A stretch of 64,000 bases of DNA from Rhododendron vialii (GCF_030253575.1 NC_080561.1:4455001-4519000), one strand, 5' to 3'. Positions 10,201 through 19,816 are shown, numbered from the stretch's first letter. Numbers and translations: made by a program. Notes: a model not told the origin generated them from the sequence alone.

Positions 10201-12134
10201 ATCACCTATAGTAACATTAAATTTCGTCACCACTTTTTTTGTCAACAAAAATACTTTTTCTTGTAGCGATATTTACTACTACTTTTTTTTTTTGGTTCAC
10301 AGTCAAGATGTCTGTAATAGTTAGATGCACCTCGACCATTTGATTTAGTACTTTGTTTACTTTTGTTATGTGCTCACCGTACCAATCACGTAACCATTTC
10401 TCAAACTTTTAAGAAACTTAAATAAGCAAAGAGTCAAATAAAAAATGGCATAACCCATAGACAAGAGAGAAGAATGCAAGAAAACTCTTAGAAATTGATT
10501 GATAACCATGAAGATGAAAATTTCTTACCACCCAAATGAAGAGCTCATCTATCCCAAACTTTCCTCGTTTGGCTCCGATCCGCTTCAACGCTTCCTTAGC
10601 AATCGCTTTCGGCATGCAGTACGACAGGTCTTCAAGACTAATTTCTCTATCATGGAAATAATATAGAGATTAAATTCTATACGCGTGCAGTGTAAACTCA
10701 CGCGTATCCAATTAACAATTGACACCTCATTAATTCATTAAAGATTTAAGAAATCTGTTATTGAGACCATTTTTAACCAAAACTGAAGTTTAATCCGATT
10801 GATTGAAGGCTCTGTTTGGTTCCGTGCGTGAATTCGTGATTTTGTTCTTACTTCTTAGTAACGATCCGATTCTCTCTCCGTTTCACTTTTATCCTATTTT
10901 TTGCCCGCTTCACGAGTGATACGCCCGGTTCAGGTGTTCTAACGACAAAAATAATAATAATTCACGGTAGTAACACCTGATTCCCCTTACGTATCATACG
11001 CTACTTCTGCCACTGCTACACCGTTACCGTTATTTAAAATCTTGTTCACCAGTAAAATCTAGGTGAATGTACAGAACATACAAATAATTGATACACAAAA
11101 CCTTCAATTGAACCATCAAAATGGTTAATCATCAAGAAAACTAAGTCACATATGTTATAACGCGTAAATTACCCGGATTCGTCTTTCGATACGTTCTTAA
11201 TTATATCTTCGGATACAGACATCGCTTTGTCATCCCATGTGTTGAGGTTAGGACGGGTAGAACAGCGATGGGGAAATAGCCATAACGTTTCGTCTAATGC
11301 ATTCGTGTTCTTCACAAGATTCACCATATTCCATACTTCCCAATCATTCGAGGTGTCTGCGCTCACGAGACGCCATTGACCGAAGGTCATCCGGCCCTGA
11401 AAAATCTTGTGTCCCCTTCGATTTTTCGGGGCATCATCGACGATAATCTCTCTCTCCTCTGTCATCTGATTTGGATCCTTCAATGGAGTTAACATGCTAC
11501 GTAAGATGTACAGAGCAAAGACGGCCTCTTTGATTTGATTCAAATAGTGTTTCCTGTGGAACGAAATCGACACGACCTTCCATACAACGATCTTGAAGCC
11601 CCAAATTATAATCGAGACAACAACGCAAGACAGTATCTTTGTCATGTTTTCAAGTGCAATATTCATTTTACCAAGCTTCTTGAGGGGAGTGTCTATCAAT
11701 AAAATCCAGGTTGTTAATAATGTGGCGAACGATAGAAGATACTCAAAGGTTCTCTTCGCGGCATACGCATGAGGGAGATTTCCCTTTAGCCTCGCATTAT
11801 TCACGTTTTCGATTACTTGAAGAACACGAGTGGTTATGGCGCGGGAGATAGAGTGTCCGTAAAAAGTAAAGAAGGCAACGAGTAGCCACCTCCACAACCC
11901 CAGTTGTCCGAGTTCCGAGGTCTGGAAACTTGGCACGGTTGTGGTGAAGAGAATCGAGAGAAGAATCATGGCGGAGAGAAGTTTAGCCAAATCAGGGGAT
12001 AACGAACATCGATTCCTTGGTGCGTCTACGTCTTCGAAATAGCGTTCTCTATCCTCATCGTCATCGCCTTTCTTGAAAAATGTCCCGGGAGGTACATGAA
12101 ACCTCGAGTGTTGTCTGATTCTCCAGTCCTCCAT
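7289..12134 (-). CDS. MscS-like (MSL) mechanosensitive channel gene, short form, four exons
   Basis: Reading on the minus strand, four exons join in frame with GT-AG borders: 12,134-11,173, 10,646-10,529, 7,825-7,508 and 7,354-7,289, giving 487 codons and a TGA. The protein resembles plasma-membrane plant MSL channels (the MSL4-10 group), which open under membrane tension. Exon 1 (residues 1-320) has an acidic N terminus (DDDEDRERYFEDVD), about four hydrophobic segments, and the family-like SFHRKHYLNQIKEAVFALY. Exon 2 gives ISLEDLSYCMPKAIAKEALKR. Exon 3 starts SRIFQRHRGLELSLYDTHR, continues LHRAVGVVVLAILTFAW and ends in a segment aligned to the pore-lining and first beta part (HVGEICISDGKK). 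Exon 4 (VEKLSVYMIICL) aligns with the family segment VEEMNILTTVFL, but a stop follows 21 codons in. The C-terminal beta domain, roughly the last 200 residues of the family, is missing. No internal stop or frameshift is seen, so it may still be expressed, or it may be a recent truncation pseudogene. The start is the only ATG before the acidic N terminus. Confidence 0.65.
8096..8490. repeat. Imperfect tandem duplication of about 200 bp in MSL intron 2
   Basis: Two adjacent copies share GACTAGGTTATTATTCATATTT, TCTGGGTCTCAATCTT and GTTTCCTAGCTCCT, at about 8,096-8,290 and 8,296-8,490. The sequence is T-rich and noncoding, inside the second intron of the short MSL gene. Confidence 0.6.
8745..9030. 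repeat. Tandem repeats with core GTTCTCAGCACACGC
   Basis: Four or so diverged units of about 60-70 bp each carry a version of GTTCTCAGCACACGC(C)TAGACTTA followed by GTGGTAAT. They lie in MSL intron 2. No protein is suggested. Confidence 0.55.
9478..9852 (-). mobile_element. T foldback element with CCCTAGGGTTTAGG-rich interior (intronic copy)
   Basis: The ends are inverted repeats of about 60 bp: GATATTTCATAAGTCC... at the left and ...GGACTTATGAAGTTC at the right. The interior is a string of diverged TAGGGTACCCTA, CCTAAACCC and ATGAAAGTGCC phrases. The same element occurs in the opposite orientation at 20.1, 24.4 and 28.7 kb. The size and long terminal repeats suggest a nonautonomous foldback transposon. 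It sits in intron 2 of the MSL gene. Confidence 0.6.
9984..10268. mobile_element. CACTA-type MITE with 42-bp internal tandem repeats
   Basis: The left end is CACTACAAGAAATTTTGTG and the right end TTTTTCTTGTAGCG, matching the CACTA superfamily terminus with one mismatch at the right tip. An AT dinucleotide flanks both ends and may be the target duplication. The interior holds about three copies of a 42-bp unit (GAACGAAAATATTGTTGTTTC then ATCACCTATAGTAAC), between about 10,095 and 10,215. It carries no transposase and lies in MSL intron 2. Confidence 0.7.
10862..10930 (-). repeat. Fragment of the palindrome-associated repeat
   Basis: CGATTCTCTCTCCGTTTCAC followed by TTTTTTGCCCGCTTCAC matches the sequence at both edges of the palindrome core (about 35,750-35,805 and 36,640-36,680). 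It is a stray end of the same repeat, inside MSL intron 1. Confidence 0.5.
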
Positions 12135-12480
12135 GGATTACCCAAATCAATGAAACTTTGAGGTTTTTGTTGCTTTTGGCTTTTTTTGCTCAGATTGCAG
12201 CTTCTTTGTGTTTCTGTTGTGGGTTTATAGAGATGAGAGATGGGGGTGAAACTATTTGGTGGTCCAAGAGCACCGCTAAGTGGTGTTCTACTCCACTCTC
12301 CAACCAAACATTCTCGTTAGACTCATGACTAAGTTTACAGACACCACATAAATATGCGGTTGTAGAGAGAAAGGGGGAGAGTTTGACTGCAGGTTTTACG
12401 TTCTAATATGCGAGTCGTTAGGAGAGGTTACCGGTAAGGTGGTTTTAGAGTACCAAATATAGGTAACGATTTTAGCATCC
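12135..12480 (-). repeat. MSL 5' leader and R repeat
   Basis: The stretch just upstream of the MSL start (12,135-12,310) is similar to that of the second MSL copy (19,431-19,560) and is probably 5' untranslated sequence (TTTGCTCAGATTGCAG). From about 12,320 comes the R repeat: CACATAAATATGCGGTTG, a GA-rich run, TTTGACTGCAGGTTTTACGTT, then GTGGTTTTAGAGTACCAAAT. It ends at a sharp junction with a tetraspanin fragment at 12,480. Confidence 0.5.
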
Positions 12481-12963
12481 GAGATAAGTGAGTAGCAGTC
12501 GCCTATTTTCCTTTACTGCTCCAACCATGGCCAAAATGGACATGAAAAACATAAATATTCCAAAGAGCAAACCTTTCATGGGGAGATCGGGATTGCATGG
12601 GTTAGGGCCGGTAGCAAGTCCGTATGAGGACATGAAGATGATGAGGATGGACCCATAAACGCAAGCACAATGTGGCTAATTCTCTCCTAGGTTGTTTGAT
12701 ATGGCCGGCTGCTTTCAATTTTAGACTGGTAAAGTTGATCAAATATCCGTGAAAGAAATCTGTGAAAGAAGAATAAACCACAAATTTAGAAGATTGAAAC
12801 CAGAGATATCTTTCAAGGAAATAGATGCCGAAATTAGAAGATAGAAACCAGAGAAATATGTCAAAGTAATAGACGCGCGTCAAAATTAGAAAATCTACGA
12901 ACAAGTTTGTAAAACCAGTTGGCATGACGAGGTTTTGGCTGTGCTGCGGAGATGACTAACTGT
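12481..12963 (-). pseudogene. Tetraspanin gene fragment, left arm of an inverted pair
   Basis: On the minus strand, about 12,660 to 12,481 reads YGSILIIFMSSYGLATGPNP, then LLFGIFMFFMSILAMVGAVKE, NRRLLLTYL. This has the order of tetraspanin TM1, the small extracellular loop, TM2 and the polar loop with a conserved Asn. Tetraspanins are four-pass membrane scaffold proteins. The fragment ends abruptly at the R repeat, lacks a start codon and has a deletion of about 19 bp relative to its partner. Sequence upstream on the minus strand (12,700-12,963) looks like promoter or leader and pairs with 13,795-14,060. Confidence 0.6.
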
Positions 12964-13194
12964 CTTTCAAATGCTATTGAAGTGTTATGTAGACGCTATC
13001 ATCCTTTTCAAATGCTATAGAAATTTTTCAAACCAGAGAAATCTCATTTCCAGGGGGAAAAAAATGAGATTTGGGGGCAAAGCACAGAGAAGGGCGAAAG
13101 GATTCCTGCCTCTTTTCCCCACATTTTCAAATGCTATAGAAGTGTTATGTAGACGCTATGATATGTTATTACAGCGTTCTCTATCATGTTACAG
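12964..13194. repeat. Inverted-pair spacer with short direct repeats
   Basis: TTTCAAATGCTAT(A/T)GAAGTG followed by TTATGTAGACGCTAT occurs at about 12,966 and again at about 13,126, with a partial copy at about 13,007. No gene is recognised. Confidence 0.5.
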
Positions 13195-13655
13195 TAGGCC
13201 TGTCAATGGACCGAATCTAATCCGGATCCGATCCGAAAAATTCGATCCGATCCGGATCCGATAAAGTCGATCCGATAATCCGAATTCGGTAATTCAATAC
13301 GGATCCGGATCGGATCGGATTAAATCCGTTATCAATACGAATCCGAACTTTATTTTTTAAATTTTTTTTAAATTTTTTGAAAAAAAAAATGTTTAAGAAG
13401 TTGTATTTTTATTTTTTTATTTTTAATTTTTTTTAATTTTTTTCCGAAAATATTTTTTTTTGAAAAAAAAAATTGTATTTTTTTGAAAAATATATATATA
13501 TTTTTTTGCTAAAATTTTTGAAATAAAAAAAGTTTCCGGATCGGATTCGGATTTTTCGGATCCGGATTACCACTATCGGATTTGAGTCTTATCGGATCCG
13601 GATCCGGATTCGGATCTGTCGAATTCGGATCGGATCCGGTCCATTGACAAGCCTA
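13195..13655. mobile_element. hAT-type MITE with 8-bp target duplication
   Basis: The ends are TAGGCCTGTCAATGGACCG and CGGTCCATTGACAAGCCTA, inverted repeats with one or two mismatches. Next to each end are GGATCCGGATCGGAT-like runs. TGTTACAG stands directly outside both ends (13,187-13,194 and 13,656-13,663), an 8-bp target duplication as made by hAT transposases. The middle is an A/T-rich tract without coding potential. Confidence 0.85.
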
Positions 13656-13794
13656 TGTTACAGCGTGGCCCTGGAAAACGCTATCATCCTTTTGATATTA
13701 AATGCTGAAAAAAAAAATAAAAAAAAAAAAGAAACAGACTATTATCCTTGTTGGGGTTAAACAGACTATTCGCTATTTTTTCTGGGAAAAACAG

Positions 13795-14400
13795 TTAGTC
13801 ATCTCCGCAGCACAGCCAAAACCTCGTCATGCCAACTGGTTTTACAAATTTGTTCATAAATTTTCTAATTTTGACACGCGTCTATTTCTTTGACATATTT
13901 CTCTAATTTCTATCTTCTCATTTCGGCATCTATTTCCTTGAAAGATTTTACTGGTTTTAATCTTCTAAATTAATTTGTGGTTTATTCTTCTTTCACAGAT
14001 TTCTTTCACGGATCTTTGATCAACTTTACCTGCCTAAAATTGAAAGCGGCCAGCCATATCAAACAACCTAGGAGAACCGTTACCTTCATACCCCAAGTGC
14101 TCTCTAAAATCAAGCGTGGAAGCACAAAGGCTATACCTGAAGAAACTTCTTTATACAGCAATGGAAAGAATTAGCCACATTGTGCTTGCGTTTTCGAATG
14201 CTGTCACGTTTTATGGGTCCATCCTCATCATCTTCATGTCCTCATATGGACTTGCTACCGGCCCTAACCCATGCGATCCCAATCTCCCCGTGAAAGGTTT
14301 GCTCTTTGGAATATTTTTGTTTTTCCGGTCCATTTGGGCCATGGTTGGAACAGTTAAGGAAAATAGTCGTTTGACTGCAGGTTTTACGTTCGGCGACTGA
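13795..14400 (+). pseudogene. Tetraspanin gene fragment, right arm of the inverted pair
   Basis: This is the plus-strand partner of 12,481-12,963. ATG at 14,161 opens MERISHIVLAFSNAVTFYGS, followed by ILIIFMSSYGLATGPNP, CDPNLPVKGLLFGIFLFFRS and MVGTVKEN. That is the first two membrane segments of a tetraspanin. It then runs into the R-like phrase GACTGCAGGTTTTACGTT and stops at 14,400. Only about 80 of roughly 270-290 family residues are present, so it is a fragment. It keeps about 100 bp of leader (14,060-14,160) that the left arm lost. Confidence 0.6.
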
Positions 14401-14955
14401 AAAAAATACAGTGTGCTTCTATGCCGAGTGTCTTCGGGCAGTTAGATTGTGTGATTTTCTTTTATGTTTTAAAATTTGTACGGACAAGATGCTACTTTGT
14501 AGACTAAACTAGCAAAAGAAAAATCTAGGATAATCTTTGTGGCCGAAGTGGATTCTATAGCCTTGGGGCTTTCTTCAAATGAATGTTCAATAGATTTATT
14601 TATGCTGATAAGTTCGTATATTATTAATCTCCTTTCTTTTATCGGAAAAATTTTTATTTTATTTTTGATTCGTCAATTATCTTGATTCACCAAAATCATT
14701 TATCATATGGAATGCAAGATAGACTTTTTCACGGAGGCTTCGTGAACAGGTTGTTCACAGAGCAACGCAATCTCAACCGTTCATTCGCGCAATCAATGGC
14801 AGAGATTCATTAATTGAAGAGGTTAGTAATGCGTTTTCAAATTAACCTCCTAATCATGTTGAGTTTAACTATTTTCTCTATGTTTGTTTTTTTTTGTCGA
14901 CTAATTTTAATGATTTTGGTCAAACGAATACGCAATTCTCGTTTGAAAACACAAC
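14401..14955. repeat. Half H element and AT-rich flank
   Basis: 14,400-14,460 is one arm of the H foldback (GTGTGCTTCTATGCCGAGTG). 14,655-14,720 resembles window positions 100-155 (TTCGTCAATTATCTTGATTCAC). No gene is present. Confidence 0.45.
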
Positions 14956-15410
14956 CTCCTAAGCAACTAATTCACGAGAATTGTGGTGAATTAGTCTATT
15001 TATTTCTTGCCTCAAATAGGTTTTGGTGGCCCACAATAAGGAGATGGGGAGATGTATCCATATGGCCTAACAATATTCAAGAGGATTGTAGCGAATTAAA
15101 AAGGTGCACATAAAATGTAATAGACAATCAATCTATGTCCAAAATCCTCATGAATAAACTAATTCACCATGATCCATGTAAATATTGTGAGGTGTGTGTG
15201 TATATATATATATATATAATAAACAAAGGAAATTCTAAAATCAGCTCATTGGGCTGACGATAATAGATGTGTGAATGTGTATTAAAAGATGTAGAAAGTG
15301 CACAGAAATACGTATTTTTCTTGTCTTTTAGTATGTTTATCGTCAGCCCAGTAGGCTGACAATAGCAAGACCGATAAACAAATACATGAACATTTTGACT
15401 AACTCCTCCT
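14956..15410 (+). promoter_or_regulatory. F-box 5' flank with P foldback, truncated right arm
   Basis: The left arm of P (TTCACGAGAATTGTGGTGAA, GTGGCCCACAATAAGGAGAT, GGCCTAACAATATTCAAGAG) is present. The right arm breaks off at about 15,178 in a TA microsatellite. A second small inverted repeat follows: CTCATTGGGCTGACGATAA at about 15,244 pairs with TTATCGTCAGCCCAGTAGGCTGAC at about 15,332. Confidence 0.5.
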
Positions 15411-17180
15411 AGCAAAATTTGGGAACTCGTCCTTAGAAACTGTGGTTGATATCCTTGCAAGACTATCAATCACATTGTTGGGGCGATGTAGGTGTGTTTG
15501 CAAATCATGGTGCTCCCTGATTGCCAATCTTTCTTCATCAACAAACAACTCTGTGTCAATCAACACCGGCATAATTTTATTGATGGTGATCATAACCATT
15601 ATTTCTTCCTTGTCTATTCAATTAAATTTAAGTGGGATGATTGCGGAAATTCCTCGTCCGGAGGTGAGTATTACAATTATTCTTGTCACTCTTTGCAGTG
15701 CTTTGAAACCTTTGAAGAGCGTAAGCGACTCCAATTCCTGACGAACATTGGGCATAGCGTCAAGAGTTCTTGTAACAAGGTATTGTGCCTCCGTCATTCT
15801 CACTTGAAGGTTCGCAGCCAGTTCCAAGCTCAGTTGCATGTTGGTGTGTCTCTCGGAATAGGATTTGTCCCTAAAACACACGACTACAAAGTGGTGTGCC
15901 TTATAAATACGACAACAAATTTAGACGTTTTCTTTTCTCTGCAGATTGAGATGTATTCGTTGAATACAGATTCTTGGACGACGTGGACAGCAGGTTATGA
16001 TGTCCAATGGGCACATCCATCAATGGATCCGCCCATTGGACAGTGTTAGGGTGCTTAGTTATATTTTGAATGAAATTGGACAAGAGAAGTAGGTTGTAAA
16101 GAAAGAAAGGGATGATTGATGCAATTAGTACAAAGGAGTCAAAGGCTTTAAGCTTACATTCATACCTGGAAAAGTACATCAATGCTCTATTTATAGAGCT
16201 ACTCCACCGACTTTTTTTTTCTCTAGAAAAGTCTAGTTAAGCACATGTGCTTAATTACATAAAAGATCTCTCATCTTCTAGAATTATCTAATTCTATCCA
16301 TGTGCATAAATACAAATATCTTCTAGTGTATTTATTACTTCTACACACTCCTAATTTATTTTTAACTTAGATATTTAAATATTTATTCTACATTATTCTA
16401 AAAGATTATAAATTACTTTTTCTAACAGACAACAGGATGTGATTTTCAATTGAGATTAGACAGGGAAACTACGGATGGATCCATCAATGGAGCCGTCCAT
16501 TGGATAGCAAGGAAGACTACTTCGTGGTGATGATGATGATGATGATGATGGGTCACAATTACTGATCGTTTCATTCCATTTGGCGGATGAGGTTATGAGA
16601 AAAATATGTTTGCCCAAATATCGCTGTGCTCATGATCATCCAAACCGAAAGTATGGGTTTATTTCAGTCATATGTGGAAAACTTACTTTTACCATTGATC
16701 ATGGAGACAAAGATACGTATGGAGGATTCTGGGAAATATGGCTATTGGAGGATTATAACAACGATGAATCTTGGACAAAGTTTCGTACTTTAGTTCTTTT
16801 CTGCTACAAGTACATGGTGCCTTTATAGTTTCTGAATAATGGTGAATTTGTCGTCCTCGTTTCACGGAACAACAGATTGATCATATTCAACACAAAAAAC
16901 CAAGTAGTTGTTGCTAAGGAACTCCATGGCTCAGGATTTGAGGTGGTTAATTACACACAAAGTCTTGTTTTGGTGAAGGAATTGATGCCTCAAGTACTGA
17001 AATGTCAAGTTTCGCTAAGGAGCTAAAGGAGTTTGAGAATGAGAAGAAGAAGAGGAGGGGGAGGAGGAGGAGTTGGCCCAGTTGGGTATAGCAAGAAGGT
17101 TCATTAAGGGAGTTGGGTATAGCAAGAAGGTTCATTAAGGGGGTAATGAAGTTTTTCAAAGAGAGATGAGATGAATGAAT
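15411..17180 (+). pseudogene. F-box protein pseudogene 2, interrupted by a solo LTR
   Basis: The sequence parallels pseudogene 1 over its full length: LETVVDILARLSIT, CRCVCKSWCSLI, FEERKRLQFL, SLGIGFVPKTHDYKVVCL, YSLNTDSWTTWTAGYDVQW, then after an insertion MRKICLPKYRC, YGFISVICGKLTF and the tail AKELKEFENEKKKRR. The start codon is lost: the bases corresponding to ATGTTACAATTT read AAAATTT. Several frameshifts separate these segments. A solo LTR lies at 16,044-16,427. A GAT/ATG microsatellite occurs at about 16,527-16,549. A short duplication of the CATCAATGGA...CCATTGGA region flanks the LTR. It is nonfunctional. Confidence 0.75.
16044..16427. mobile_element. Solo LTR in F-box pseudogene 2
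   Basis: The insert begins TGTTAGGGTGCTTAG and ends TTTTTCTAACA, so its termini are the inverted TGTTAG/CTAACA typical of Ty1/copia LTRs. The flanks are GACAG and GACAA, a 5-bp target duplication with one mismatch. At 384 bp with no internal region it is a solo LTR left by LTR-LTR recombination. It separates two coding pieces of the F-box relic. Confidence 0.8.
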
Positions 17181-17950
17181 TGATATGATGATCCAATTTT
17201 TTTCCCTCGGCGAAAGTTAGGCTCTGTTTGTTTCAAAGTAGTAAAATGTTTTCCGATATAAAAAATTTCTACATAAAATAATTTTGCAAGAAACAAAAGT
17301 TTCATTTTTATTTTTCCGTGTTTGGTAGATAGTTGGTTATAGTTGTAAAATGATGTGTGCATGAATGTATATACAAATTTTTTTCGTTTTGATGAGAAAA
17401 CAAAGGGCTAGGTAATATGTGGATGAGATTGGGGCTGTGGGGGAGCTCATGAAGTAATGCAATTATTCGTCGAGTAGTGAGACCAAGTTCGAAAAATGAC
17501 TTACCACTTTTTCAAGGAAAAAAATATTTTCAACTATATGAAGTACAATCTTTTACCAGGTAAAATATTTTCCTGCCTTTTGTATAACCAAACACCAAAT
17601 TTCTTTGAGAAAAAAATTTTCTTTCTGCACGGTTCTCAGTAATTTTTTCTATATATCTCTCTATTTATTACTATTCATTACATCAAAAATATGTTTCAAA
17701 ACTCAAAACCAAACAAAAGCTTTAGGTTTTTATCTTACCAAATTAGTCGAGTTGCAACTGGATGAGGAATTGAAAGTGAAGGGAGCTTTGGTATACAAGT
17801 AGATGGCGTGAATCAAAGAGTTTATGAATGCAGTTTTTTGTAATATTCTTTTCTTTTGTTCGTTATTCAATGACTAGTGGATACCCGTGCATTACAACAT
17901 AATAGGTAGTGGCGAAGTTAAGATTTTGAGAATGCCCATGCATGCTAAAG
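17181..17950. other. Gene-free stretch, probable nonautonomous transposon
   Basis: 17,219 (GGCTCTGTTTGTTTCAAAG) to about 17,725 (TCAAAACCAAACAAAAGC) has ends that are roughly inverted and an interior rich in AAAATATTTTCC-like pairs, suggesting a MITE. The phrase TGGATACCCGTGCATTAC follows at about 17,879. No reading frame is convincing. Confidence 0.3.
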
Positions 17951-19430
17951 TTCAACCCAACTATTTTATCATATTCCACACTCCCCAATCGTTCACCATA
18001 TTCCACACCCCCCATATGGGAATGACTATATTCACCATATTCCACACTCCCCAATCGTTCGAGGTGTCAGCGCTCATGAGACGCCACTGACAAAAGGTCA
18101 TCCGGCCCTGTATAAGCTTGTGCCCCCTTCGATTTTTTGGGGCAGCATCGACGACAACCTCTCTCTCCTCTGTCATCTGATTCGGATCCTTTAATGGAGT
18201 TAACATGCTATGCAAGATGTACATGTTAGGGGTGCAAACAACTTTCAGCAGTGGTTTAGTTCAGGGGTATGGGGGCGGAGCCCCACGGCACAAAGTGCCA
18301 CAGTTCTGGGTGCGACTTTAGAAACTGAAGTTGTGTTCAACTTCAGTTGGCCTTCATGCTTGAAAAAGATAATGGGGCTGGAGCCACACCAAGAGAGGTC
18401 AGAAGACTACATCCGCGTTGATTGAGATTAGTTGGGTTTGCAGTTGTTTGTTTGTTAATGCTTCGGTTATCTTCAAGTGGGAGATTGTTAGAGGTGCAGA
18501 CAACCTTCTACATAGGACCTGACCTATTTACATTGCAATTTATATGTAATTAAGTTAATGTATTTTTAGAGAAAAACAGAGAGAGGCGAGAGAAAACCTA
18601 GGTCTCAGAGAGATTGCGAGAAGACTTGTACTCTTAATTCGATTTCATAGTGGACTGGTGTGGCTTCCGTGGTTTTTTCTCGCGTTGAGGTTTTCCACGT
18701 ATATCTCGTGTTCCTTCTTTTCTTGTTCATTATGCACTATTTCTGTTTGCTTGTAATTTCTGTAATCCTAGTTTTCAAGATTCGTAGGGCGTTATGAGTT
18801 GAACAAGGAGTTAGATTCCTAAAAGTACAGGGAAAAGACAGCCTCTTTGATTTGTTCCAAATAGTTTCGCCTGCGGAAGGAAATCGACACGGCCTTCCAT
18901 ACAACGATCTTGAAGCCCCAAATTATAATCGAGACAATAACGCAAGACAGTATCTTTGTTATATTACCAAGCTTCTTGAGGGGAGTATCTATCAATAAAA
19001 TCCAGGTTGTTAATAATGTGGCGAACGATAAAAGATACTCAAAGGTTCTCTTCACGGCATACGCACGAGGGAGATTTCCCTTTAGCCTCGCATTGTTCAC
19101 GTTTTCGATTACTTGAAGAACGCGAGTGGTTATGGCGCAGGAGATAAAGCATCCGTAAAAAGTAAAGAAGGCAATGAGTTGCCACCTCCACAACCTCAAC
19201 TGTCCGAGTTCCAAGGTTTGGAAACTCGGCACGGTTGTAGTGAAGGGAATAGAGAGAAGAACCATGGCAAAGAGAAGTTTTGCCAAAGGAGGGAATGCGG
19301 AACATCGATACATTGGGGCATCTAAGTCTTCGAAGTAGCGTTTTCCATCCTCATCGTTGTCGGCTTTCTTGAAAAATATCCCGGGAGGTACGTGAAACCT
19401 CGAGTTGTCTCTGATTCTCCAGTCGTCCAT
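17951..19430 (-). pseudogene. MSL pseudogene 2 (exon 1 only), interrupted by a copia remnant
   Basis: The minus strand from ATG at 19,430 reads MDDWRIRDNSRFHVPPGIFF and follows exon 1 of the first MSL copy (IENVNNARLKGNLP, FEYLLSFATLLTTWILLID, RRRNYLEQIKEAVFSLYF). It is interrupted at 18,829 by a 601-bp insertion and resumes at 18,223 with LHSMLTPLKDPNQM, APKNRRGHK and GRMTFCQWRLMSADTSNDW. It lacks a 12-codon stretch present in copy 1 (after KKLG). Near 18,060-17,970 the phrase encoding WGVWNMVN is repeated three times, and similarity then ends. Exons 2-4 are absent, so the gene is dead. Confidence 0.8.
18224..18824. mobile_element. Internally deleted Ty1/copia element with 5-bp target duplication
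   Basis: The insert starts TGTTAGGGGTGCAAACAAC and ends ATTCCTAAAA (probably CTAACA with one change). GTACA flanks it on both sides (18,219-18,223 and 18,825-18,829). An internal TCAAGTGGGAGAT polypurine tract at about 18,473-18,485 precedes a 3' LTR (18,486-18,824) that begins TGTTAGAGGTGCAGACAAC. The 5' LTR is reduced to its first 20 or so bases, followed by about 240 bp of internal DNA. No gag or pol survives. Excising it restores the MSL reading frame. Confidence 0.8.
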
Positions 19431-19816
19431 GGATTACCCAAATCATTGAAACTTTGAGTTTTTTTGTTGCTTTTGGCCTTTATTTTGCTCAGATTGCAGG
19501 TTCTCTGTGTTTTGGGATATGGTTTCTGTTGTGGGTTTAGCGAGATGTTCATTGACTCATCAAAAAAATAAGAGAGAGAGAGAGAGAGGGCGGTGAACAG
19601 ACCGGCCCACATAAATATGTGGTTGCGGAGTGTTCCGAAGCACCAAGTGATTGTGCTTCCGGAATGTTGAATAAATTCAATGGAGAGAGAGAGGGAGAGA
19701 GATTTTCGTTTGAGCATAGGTTTTACGTTGTATGAGAGTCGTTAGGTTTTACGTTGTATGATAGTCGTTGGGAGAGGTTGCCACTGAGGTGGTTTTAGAG
19801 TACCAAATATGGGTAA
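19431..19816 (-). repeat. Leader of MSL copy 2 and R repeat
   Basis: 19,431-19,560 matches the leader of MSL copy 1. From about 19,600 the R repeat follows, with CACATAAATATGTGGTTGCG, TGTTCCGAAGCACCAAG, a GA-rich run, TTTTACGTTGTATGA twice, and GTGGTTTTAGAGTACCAAAT. It ends where the tandem array begins. Confidence 0.5.

Noticed and set aside
10095-10215. Regularly repeated units as a possible CRISPR array
   Set aside because: Units are contiguous without unique spacers, in a plant intron, inside a transposon.
10015-10248. Minus-strand frame with a repeated TIGDETTIFSFPK motif
   Set aside because: The repeat follows from a 42-bp DNA repeat inside a CACTA-ended MITE. The period happens to be divisible by three. 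There is no evidence for a protein.
15618-15881. Minus-strand frame across F-box pseudogene 2
   Set aside because: The plus strand here matches other F-box copies, so the minus frame is a shadow.
17863-18054. Minus-strand frame with repeated SVEYGE motif
   Set aside because: It comes from a triplicated short stretch at the broken end of MSL pseudogene 2, in another frame.
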